Shown here one piece after another: positions 12,873 to 18,546 of a DNA stretch of 18,546 nt. This DNA comes from an uncultured Eubacteriales bacterium. GTDB taxonomy: Bacteria > Bacillota > Clostridia > Christensenellales > UBA1242. Positions within the stretch are counted from its first letter, which is position 1. Every line of letters starts with the position of its first letter. Under the pieces are notes generated by a model. It was not told where the DNA came from. It made no database searches and was given only the letters and a program-made list of their open reading frames with translations. The position numbers and the translations under genes were made by a program. The stretch lies in contig CAPERS010000016.1 in the NCBI GenBank assembly GCA_948607205.1, positions 1 through 18,546 of the forward strand. The letters run 5' to 3'.

Positions 12873-15800
12873 TTATATTTCATTATAGAAAACTATTGAG
12901 TCAATATTGGCTTCACCAAGACATTTGATAACAACTTTATGGTTGCCAGAAGTCAATTTTTCTGAAATATATGAAATTCCATATACGCCACTTGTTTCTT
13001 TCACATCGATTGAGTTAACTTTTTGGCCGTCAATGGTAACCTCAATATTGTTACCATAGAGTTTTGAAGAAAGAATTGCAAGTCTTGTTCCAGAGAATTG
13101 GAATTCAACAGTTGCATCTTTCTTTCCAACATAAATATGCCCAAAAGTTGCCTGCGCCTGCTTACCTTTCCACTCACCTTTAAATGTAAGTTCGTTACTG
13201 TCAGGTGAAATAACATTATTTCCGTTTCCGTTAAGTCTTAATGTGTTTTCAAAAGTTATACCATTAAGAGCAATACGACCATTATCTGTCGCAGTCACTG
13301 TGAGCCTATAATATCTGAAAGTGAATGTTGCCTGATTATTAAATGTGAAAGTTGAACTGATTTTTGGAGCACCTGCATTTGTCCAAGAACCCATATCAAA
13401 GAAATCAGTTCCATTTAAACTTCCTTCAAGAGTGAAGTTTTTAGGGAATCCTTTAAAATTGCCAGGTGCTTGATTATACGCGTAGAGAGTCAATGAGTTT
13501 GCTGTGATTTCTTCACCAACATCAAATGTCAAGATTCCCGGTTTTGAGGTAGACACTCCCCAATTACTTGAGAAATGTATTCCTGTATCCGACTTTCCAT
13601 CAAACAGATTTTGAATGTTATGAAGATTTGCATCCCAAGGAATATAATTTGATTTATCCGCCACCAAGGTTTGTGATTTTCCATTTGTTACAACATTGGC
13701 TTCACCTACGTAATTATAGTTATATTTTCTTGTGTAGAAATAATCTGTTTCAAATTGAGAATTTGAAAATTCATAATCACTTCTATAAGCACTTGCATAA
13801 CTTACTTTAACACTTTCTGGAATATAGCCTGTGATATTTCCTTCTTCATCAAAAATGGCAGCTTCTGGCGTGAACTTACCCCAACCAAGACCGATAAAAC
13901 TTGTTCTTGCGCCAGATTGTGATGTAACCATTATCGCTTTAAAATGCACCCAAGTTCCAGCTCTAAGTTCATAATCTTTGAAAGTGCCGTCTGTGTTTGG
14001 GAAGTTTGCACTTCCATTTGTTGAAATGTAACTGCATGCATTTTCATAAGTCACTCCGCCATCAAACGACACAAAAAGTGCAACATTCCATCTGCCACGG
14101 AGTGCAATTCGATATTTTGCAGTTTCGTCAACATAGATTTTGCCTTTAAGTTCAACAACTGCATTTTGAGGAACATCATCTCCATCTTTATTTGTATACC
14201 AAATGTCAGTATTGCTATTTTGAACTTTATTTATGTTGTTTGTTGTTTCAGCAGAAATATATCCTTGATAATTATTATTAAATGCTTCAACTGCACTTGT
14301 GTAAGCCTCGCCTTCTCTATAAGTGTAAGTTGTTCTTTCAAGCATAGTCTTGTTTGTTTCGTGAGATTGTTCAAACTCTAAAACAAGGTCGACATCTTGA
14401 ACTGTAAACTCTCCGTCATCTTTAGTTAATCCAAGTGTGACAATAATTTTGCCCGAACGCGCAATTTTTGAATCTGGTGTATAAGTGTAAATGCCAGGTG
14501 TTTCAGTTTCAACAAATGTTCCATTGAAGTCACCAGAAATACCTTTAATTGTATAACTAAATCCATCAGGAATAACAATGCTTCCGCTTTGATACATGCC
14601 ATTCTCGGCAGTATATTTGTTAAGGTCAACTGTGAAACTTGTTCCATAAGGGATAACATAAGGTTGCATTGTTTCAATATATTTTTTCTCGCCATCATAA
14701 TAGTAACTTCTGCCAGTTTGGAACACTGATGAAACAGGAACAAACATAGGATAACTGTCATTTCGATATTCGCTAAGCGCCTCATCACTAAGACCTGCAT
14801 TCAAAATATCATTGAAATAATATGACATGTCATTGTGAGTTATATCCTGCCATGCACGCAAATAACCAAGATATGATTGACCGTAACTTGAACTTTGTTG
14901 TTTATATTTTGCTTGAATATAATTATCAGGTCCAAAGTTATGAAGAAGAGTTGCATAAAGCGCCAAACCTTGATTGCCATTGCTTGGATTTTCGTTTGGA
15001 CGAGCAATCTTCAAAACTTGGTCAAGCGCCCAAGTTGCGCTTGTATAGCAGTTCCAGCCTGACATTCCAGCGGCGCCGAAAGAGCCTAAGCCTCTTGCAG
15101 AAGAAATCTTTGTGAACAAACTGTAAGACACAAGGGTCATACCATTATTTGTCACTTCGCCACCATTGCCAACGCCATAGCCTTGGAAATTGTGGTGATA
15201 TTCATGGAAGTTACCCCACGCCCCTGAATTGACGATTGAATTGTAATTAAGTGAATTGGACATCCAGCCCATTGGACAGTTAACTGAGCGTCTGCCAGGA
15301 AAGGCTACCGCTGCACCTGCTGCAACAAATGGGTCATAAAGGAAAACAATTCCTTGTGATGAACCAGTTGTTGTCACACTTGAAACTTTTTCCCAAAGCA
15401 CTGCTGATTTATATAAATCTTGATAAGAGAAAGCATTTGCATAAGTTTTTGGTCCAGAGTGAAGAACACCGTAGTCCCAAACTTCCATGTCAAACATAGG
15501 CGCAGAAGAGGCTTTATTTTCTTCAAACTCTTCCTCAGTTGTGTAACCCAAGATGAAGTGAGAATATCTCACACCGCCTGAAATTGTTGCTGTGAAAGTT
15601 GCATTTGTGTTTCTTATGTAAATTGGACCACCGAGGAATGAACCAACATAGGCTGTGTAAACTCCGCTTTCTTCATCAAAAGTTGCAGTCGTTTTGTTCA
15701 CTACCATTGTGTTCAAAATGACAGGCATACGTTGCATTTGGTTTTTTGCAGTCCAAATATTGTTCGCTTGACCGTTATAAAGCGCTTGACCAATATGGAT

Positions 15801-16838
15801 TGTAAGACCACCAGTTGCGTTCATATCTTCTTGACTAATTTGAATTTTGATGATTTCGCCGGCTGGTGCATAGACACCTGTCACGCCATAACCATTATAG
15901 CCACGCGCACGCATTTTCACGCGTTTTATGATTGCTTCTTCGTCATCAGAAACATCACCAAGATACATTCCAACCGCGCCAGTGTGTTTGTATAAACGTC
16001 TATGCATTCCGTTCTTATCAAGCACTGGCTCTGTTCCGTTATATAAATAGCCATTCTCATCCATGCGATTGTAACCACCGCCATTTCCAGAAGCATTTGA
16101 AGTTCCATTTGCGCAAAGATAGTTTGATTCCGCAATAAGAGCATCTCTTAAAGATTCCTTACCACTGCCAATCACGCCTGAAAGTGTATAGCCATATTTT
16201 GGATAGCCTGTGCTTAACCCTTCATCCCTTGTTTCAGGAGGAATATTTCTTGAAACTGTTCCGATAACTTCACTTGAAAATCCCACCCGTGTTGTTCCAC
16301 TATATTCTCTGTCAAATTCATATTCTTTCACTTGACTATCTTCGTATAATGTTTCCGTTCCATAACTTACATTATAATAAGGCTTAACTGGCACAGCACT
16401 TTTATTGTTTCTTATGAGAACAACACCAAAAATAAGAGCGCCAACAACAACCAAACTCACAAAAAGTGCAGAAATAAGCACCTTTGGGTTTACTTTGTCC
16501 GGACCTTTATCATTTGGGTCGCCTGTTTTTTTGCCTATTTTTGACTTCTTTGCCTGCTTTTTATCTATTGATTTAGCAGAACTTTTTGTTGCTTTTTGAC
16601 TTCCAACAATTCCTGCACTAGAAACAACTGTTTTGCCAGTTGGTTTTGAATTTGATAAAGGCTTAGCACTCAAATTTTGGCTTGACGCTGAATTTTGCGT
16701 TGAAACAGGTTTTGAAGCAGTATTTGTTGGCTTTGTTACCAAACTTGTTGCTGATTTTGACGCAACACTAGATGACTTGTTAGGTGTATTTTTTGAAATA
16801 TTTGAATTCTTGTTTTGATTCAAGTTTTTCTCTAACAT
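12873..16838 (-). CDS. Membrane-anchored M60-family (enhancin/mucinase-like) metallopeptidase with carbohydrate-binding modules
   Basis: 1321 residues from the ATG at 16838. AAAGGAGA (16843-16850) supports this start; the frame open to 16919 runs through the promoter. Residues 1-118 form a disordered Ser/Asn/Lys/Thr tail and 120-142 a signal-anchor helix. Residues about 200-715 form the peptidase M60 region: zinc motif HEYHH at 545-549 (HEXXH) and GNGGE, whose Glu561 fits the HEXXH-X(8-28)-E gluzincin pattern. Residues about 835-995 resemble a PA14-like beta domain (YVDETAKYRIALRGRWNVAL). Residues about 1065-1200 form an F5/8 type C (discoidin) domain. Residues about 1208-1321 form a further beta-sandwich. 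M60 enzymes cleave heavily O-glycosylated mucin-type proteins. There is no LPXTG or lipobox, so the helix probably tethers it. All catalytic residues are intact. Confidence 0.9.
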   Translation of the reverse strand: MLEKNLNQNKNSNISKNTPNKSSSVASKSATSLVTKPTNTASKPVSTQNSASSQNLSAKPLSNSKPTGKTVVSSAGIVGSQKATKSSAKSIDKKQAKKSKIGKKTGDPNDKGPDKVNPKVLISALFVSLVVVGALIFGVVLIRNNKSAVPVKPYYNVSYGTETLYEDSQVKEYEFDREYSGTTRVGFSSEVIGTVSRNIPPETRDEGLSTGYPKYGYTLSGVIGSGKESLRDALIAESNYLCANGTSNASGNGGGYNRMDENGYLYNGTEPVLDKNGMHRRLYKHTGAVGMYLGDVSDDEEAIIKRVKMRARGYNGYGVTGVYAPAGEIIKIQISQEDMNATGGLTIHIGQALYNGQANNIWTAKNQMQRMPVILNTMVVNKTTATFDEESGVYTAYVGSFLGGPIYIRNTNATFTATISGGVRYSHFILGYTTEEEFEENKASSAPMFDMEVWDYGVLHSGPKTYANAFSYQDLYKSAVLWEKVSSVTTTGSSQGIVFLYDPFVAAGAAVAFPGRRSVNCPMGWMSNSLNYNSIVNSGAWGNFHEYHHNFQGYGVGNGGEVTNNGMTLVSYSLFTKISSARGLGSFGAAGMSGWNCYTSATWALDQVLKIARPNENPSNGNQGLALYATLLHNFGPDNYIQAKYKQQSSSYGQSYLGYLRAWQDITHNDMSYYFNDILNAGLSDEALSEYRNDSYPMFVPVSSVFQTGRSYYYDGEKKYIETMQPYVIPYGTSFTVDLNKYTAENGMYQSGSIVIPDGFSYTIKGISGDFNGTFVETETPGIYTYTPDSKIARSGKIIVTLGLTKDDGEFTVQDVDLVLEFEQSHETNKTMLERTTYTYREGEAYTSAVEAFNNNYQGYISAETTNNINKVQNSNTDIWYTNKDGDDVPQNAVVELKGKIYVDETAKYRIALRGRWNVALFVSFDGGVTYENACSYISTNGSANFPNTDGTFKDYELRAGTWVHFKAIMVTSQSGARTSFIGLGWGKFTPEAAIFDEEGNITGYIPESVKVSYASAYRSDYEFSNSQFETDYFYTRKYNYNYVGEANVVTNGKSQTLVADKSNYIPWDANLHNIQNLFDGKSDTGIHFSSNWGVSTSKPGILTFDVGEEITANSLTLYAYNQAPGNFKGFPKNFTLEGSLNGTDFFDMGSWTNAGAPKISSTFTFNNQATFTFRYYRLTVTATDNGRIALNGITFENTLRLNGNGNNVISPDSNELTFKGEWKGKQAQATFGHIYVGKKDATVEFQFSGTRLAILSSKLYGNNIEVTIDGQKVNSIDVKETSGVYGISYISEKLTSGNHKVVIKCLGEANIDSIVFYNEI

Positions 16839-16868
16839 AAAATCTCCTTTAAAAATTTTATCAGATTT

Positions 16869-16897
16869 ATTATAGCATAACAAAACAACAAAATCAA
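16869..16897 (-). promoter_or_regulatory. Promoter of the M60 peptidase gene
   Basis: TTGATT (16892-16897), 17-nt spacer, TATAAT (16869-16874) with TGC before it (extended -10). Confidence 0.8.
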
Positions 16898-16944
16898 TTC
16901 TTTTGTTGGAGATTTTCAATCAGGCAAAAACAGTCAAAATATTT

Positions 16945-16976
16945 AATTAAAAAACACTTACCAGTTGTAAGTGTTT
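16945..16976 (-). terminator. Intrinsic terminator of the kinase/Ham1 fusion gene
   Basis: AAACACTTAC / GTAAGTGTTT, a 10-bp stem with a 5-nt loop, followed by TTTAATTAAAT on the minus strand. It lies 18 nt after the stop at 16994. Confidence 0.85.
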
Positions 16977-16993
16977 AAGTTGGCACTTTTACC

Positions 16994-18097
16994 TTATCTT
17001 TCAAAGGTTTCTTTAATAAATTGTTTCTGAGCCTGCATAGCCTCTGCTTCATAGTCATTACGCTCTTTTGTTGTCATCTCACTCATGTATTTCCCGCTCT
17101 TTTCGTCAAAAGCAAGAGAACTTAAAGGAACGCCCTTTTTGATAACTTTACTTGGTTTGTTTATAAAAAATCTCTTTGGATAGAACATTTTGGTTTTTAA
17201 GCAACCTTTAAAATCAATAAGTGCAAGCGCAACATTATAATGACCACTTGATTCGCCTCCAACCTCATTGAGTTTGTCAATATAAACTTTGAGCATTTCT
17301 TCATCAGTGAGTTCCTTTCCACCAAATCTTCGAACAAGCAGTCCTGGCTGGTCCTCTTGCTTAAATTTGTCAATCACAAGTCCACTGTCGTTTGCGATAA
17401 CAGGTAATCCTGTCACTTTGTGATATGCTTTTGCTTTTAAAATTGCATTCTCTTCTTCGTTTCTTCCATTTTCTTCAACTTTTATGTCAACCTTTATTTC
17501 AGCAAGGCTTGTCGCATACAATCCCAGTTCCTTGCACACCTCTTTATATATGTTTATCTTACCTTGATTGGTTGATGCAATCAAAACTTTCTTTTCGCTA
17601 TTAAAAATTCTTCCATCCTTAATATAATCAATTTCAGCAAAATCTTCATCAAGACTCAGTTTGCTTTCTTCTATTCTTTTTGCATAGATATCAAGTGCGC
17701 TTGAAGGATCTTCAAAACGATGAACACCTTTCTCAGTTTTATCACGCTCCATAATTCTTTCAAGGCAAGAGTCCTTATCATCGCAAAACCTCAAAGCCAC
17801 AAACTTTGGTTTGAATTCTCTTAGAATATTGAAAACCTCTTCCCTCTCAATTTTTCGAGCGTTCGTGGAATCCACAACAACATCTTTTCCATTTTTAACA
17901 ACCTGCAAGATTTTTTCATGAAATGCAGAAAAAACAATTCTGTTGTCATCACTTGAATAAACTTTTCCAATAACGCCTTCATCAGCAAGTTTTTGTCGAA
18001 CTTCATCCACACTCACAACAGTTGCGCCTTCAATTTTGTGAGAATATGTGCTTTTGCCAGACCCTGGCAAGCCTATCGGCATATAGACAGTTATCAT
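16994..18097 (-). CDS. Fusion of a P-loop kinase (AAA_33/polynucleotide kinase-like) and a Ham1/RdgB-type NTP pyrophosphatase
   Basis: A 367-residue two-domain protein. Residues 1-160 form a small P-loop kinase: Walker A GLPGSGKST at 9-17, VVSVDEVRQ after it, and VVVDSTNARKIERE at about 73-86, the DxTN pattern of AAA_33/T4 polynucleotide kinase-like enzymes. Residues about 170-367 match the Ham1/RdgB inosine-triphosphate pyrophosphatase family: IASTNQGKINIYKEV (STNQGK at 175-180), VEENGRNEEENAILKA, TGLPVIANDSGLVID (NDSG at 236-239) and QPGLLVRRFGG. Ham1 enzymes hydrolyse ITP, XTP and dITP to monophosphate and pyrophosphate and so clean the nucleotide pool. The C-terminal part is divergent and lacks an obvious GYDPIF motif. 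A G9 tract separates the Shine-Dalgarno site from the ATG. The joint activity of the fusion is unknown. Confidence 0.85.
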   Translation of the reverse strand: MITVYMPIGLPGSGKSTYSHKIEGATVVSVDEVRQKLADEGVIGKVYSSDDNRIVFSAFHEKILQVVKNGKDVVVDSTNARKIEREEVFNILREFKPKFVALRFCDDKDSCLERIMERDKTEKGVHRFEDPSSALDIYAKRIEESKLSLDEDFAEIDYIKDGRIFNSEKKVLIASTNQGKINIYKEVCKELGLYATSLAEIKVDIKVEENGRNEEENAILKAKAYHKVTGLPVIANDSGLVIDKFKQEDQPGLLVRRFGGKELTDEEMLKVYIDKLNEVGGESSGHYNVALALIDFKGCLKTKMFYPKRFFINKPSKVIKKGVPLSSLAFDEKSGKYMSEMTTKERNDYEAEAMQAQKQFIKETFER

Positions 18098-18116
18098 TGC
18101 CCCCCCCCTCCCTCAT
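18098..18116 (-). promoter_or_regulatory. Ribosome binding region with G9 homopolymer and upstream mini-ORF
   Basis: On the minus strand the order is ATG, A, GGG, A, nine G, CA, then the start ATG at 18095-18097. The purine tract GAGGGAGGG is the only Shine-Dalgarno candidate, so tract length sets its spacing. The upstream ATG (18114-18116) opens a seven-codon frame whose TGA stop overlaps the gene's start as ATGA. Loss of one G would put this ATG in frame with the gene. Confidence 0.6.
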
Positions 18117-18132
18117 TTTTAAAAGTAATATT

Positions 18133-18147
18133 GCGTAAATTTTACGC
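18133..18147 (-). promoter_or_regulatory. Perfect palindrome in the leader of the kinase/Ham1 fusion gene
   Basis: GCGTAAA and TTTACGC separated by one base, just downstream of the predicted transcription start. It could be an operator or a small leader hairpin; there is no direct evidence for either. Confidence 0.4.
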
Positions 18148-18159
18148 CTTTATGAGAAT

Positions 18160-18188
18160 AATTTAAAACAAATCTGCAAATTTGTCAA
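18160..18188 (-). promoter_or_regulatory. Promoter of the kinase/Ham1 fusion gene
   Basis: TTGACA (18183-18188), 17-nt spacer, TAAATT (18160-18165). Confidence 0.65.
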
Positions 18189-18239
18189 GAGGATTTGTTA
18201 AAAATGTTATTTTAAAAATTCAAACAATCTTTGCCAAAC

Positions 18240-18365
18240 CTAATCTCTTTTGACAACTTTTCCTTCTTTCATCATGGCTTTAAATTTGTTCACATTTATC
18301 CAAGCAACAGCCTCCACTTCATCCTCTTGAATTTTAATCTGAGAAATGTCAATATAGACACTTAT
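18240..18365 (-). pseudogene. Remnant of a Nudix hydrolase gene (C-terminal end only)
   Basis: The minus-strand frame ending at TAG (18240-18242) reads ISVYIDISQIKIQEDE then VEAVAWINVNKFKAMMKEGK then VVKRD. The pattern 'EDEVEAVAWINVNKFKxMMKEGK' is the usual C-terminal strand and helix of Nudix hydrolases (E-x-E-V-x-x-x-x-W-V/I at the end of the fold). The catalytic Nudix box and everything before it is missing. An in-frame TAA stands at 18366-18368, and the tRNA-tail repeat begins about ten bases further. There is no start codon or Shine-Dalgarno site, so this is a truncated fragment. The fragment is short, so the family call is moderate. Confidence 0.6.
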
Positions 18366-18374
18366 TTATATTCA

Positions 18375-18481
18375 TTGGAATAATAAGAACCTGTTATCGC
18401 AGAACCTTGTTTCTTCCACCTCTGTATGCTCCGCATCCAGTTTTTCGCATAAATGCGAAAAAAAGACGCTTACGCGTCTTT
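18375..18481 (-). repeat. tRNA-tail repeat, copy 2 (after tRNA-Val)
   Basis: Same order of parts as copy 1, on the minus strand: terminator hairpin (18458-18481); hairpin TTTTTCGCAT-TT-ATGCGAAAAA (18441-18462); GAAAAAC and a hairpin with ATGCGGAGCAT; GGTGGAAGA (18412-18420), exactly complementary to the tRNA-Val acceptor 3' end; the 27-nt core (18385-18411), 24 of 27 identical to copy 1; then a weaker direct echo of the tRNA end (TATTCCA). The core folds as CTG-CAG with the same flanking AAGGTT/GTTCTT. The outer edge abuts the broken Nudix gene. Confidence 0.8.
18458..18481 (-). terminator. Intrinsic terminator of tRNA-Val
   Basis: AAAGACGC / GCGTCTTT, loop of four, directly after the CCA end, followed by a T7 run on the minus strand. 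Confidence 0.9.
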
Positions 18482-18546
18482 TGGTGGAAGATATAGGGCT
18501 CGAACCTATGACCCTCTGCTTGTAAGGCAGATGCTCTCCCAGCTGA
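18482..18546 (-). tRNA. tRNA-Val (anticodon UAC), 5' end beyond the right edge
   Basis: The minus strand shows, from the D arm on, TCAGCTGGGAGAGCA, the anticodon stem-loop CTGCC-TTACAAG (TAC in the loop), AGGTTCGAGCCCT in the T arm, acceptor ATCTTCC, A73 and encoded CCA. About the first ten bases (the 5' acceptor strand) lie outside the window, so the acceptor pairing and promoter cannot be checked. Confidence 0.93.

Noticed and set aside
16839..16919. 27-residue N-terminal extension of the M60 protein
   Set aside because: It would be translated through the promoter; the ATG at 16838 follows AAAGGAGA at good spacing.

Overview
The window looks like chromosomal DNA from a low-GC, Gram-positive-type bacterium (Bacillota, probably an uncultured gut-associated lineage). 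The basis is the AT-rich sequence, A+G-rich Shine-Dalgarno sites, strong TTGACA/TATAAT sigma-A-type promoters with 17-18 nt spacers, encoded CCA on the tRNAs, and the protein families present: a YcxB-like protein, a SpoVK/CbbX-type AAA+ ATPase, a BclA-like collagen protein and a surface M60 peptidase. The genetic code looks standard. Species cannot be assigned from the sequence alone. Nearly everything is on the minus strand; the collagen-like gene is the only convincing plus-strand gene.

Layout. 1-1160 is the 5' part of a 23S rRNA gene (minus), preceded by its own promoter and a boxA-like leader but by no 16S gene in this window, so the rRNA genes look unlinked. After an AT-rich spacer come a GNAT acetyltransferase and a nitroreductase in an overlapping pair (1914-3055), with a foldable 5' leader. 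Next are a YcxB-like membrane protein (3421-3960) and a SpoVK/CbbX-type AAA+ ATPase (4102-5739). tRNA-Ala(UGC) at 6008-6084 is followed by an unusual structured repeat. Then come a type II membrane protein (6297-8033) and an HD-domain phosphohydrolase (8442-9026). A ~700 bp duplication (9131-9830 and 10939-11656) carries two nearly identical membrane-anchored proteins and brackets a histidine phosphatase and tRNA-Ser(GCU). Divergent from the second copy is the collagen-like gene (11812-12795). It converges on a 1321-residue M60 mucinase-like surface peptidase (12873-16838). Upstream lies a kinase/Ham1 fusion gene (16994-18097), a Nudix gene remnant (18240-18365), and tRNA-Val(UAC), cut by the right edge.

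How the parts fit. Most genes appear to be single-gene transcription units with their own promoter and terminator, so there is little operon logic. Two themes stand out. The first is a cell-surface set: the collagen-like fibre, the M60 peptidase with carbohydrate-binding-like modules, the coiled-coil membrane protein and the duplicated anchored proteins. This fits a host- or mucus-associated lifestyle (inference). The second is nucleotide and small-molecule housekeeping: the Ham1 fusion, HD hydrolase, histidine phosphatase and Nudix remnant.

The most novel signal is a repeat found directly 3' of two different tRNA genes (Ala and Val). Each copy has a near-identical 27-nt core. Next to the core is a segment complementary to the acceptor 3' end of that particular tRNA, and the segment differs between copies in step with its tRNA. 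Other notable points are a G9 tract between the Shine-Dalgarno site and start codon of the Ham1 fusion, start-codon loss in one duplicate, and a shared promoter signature upstream of the stable RNA genes.
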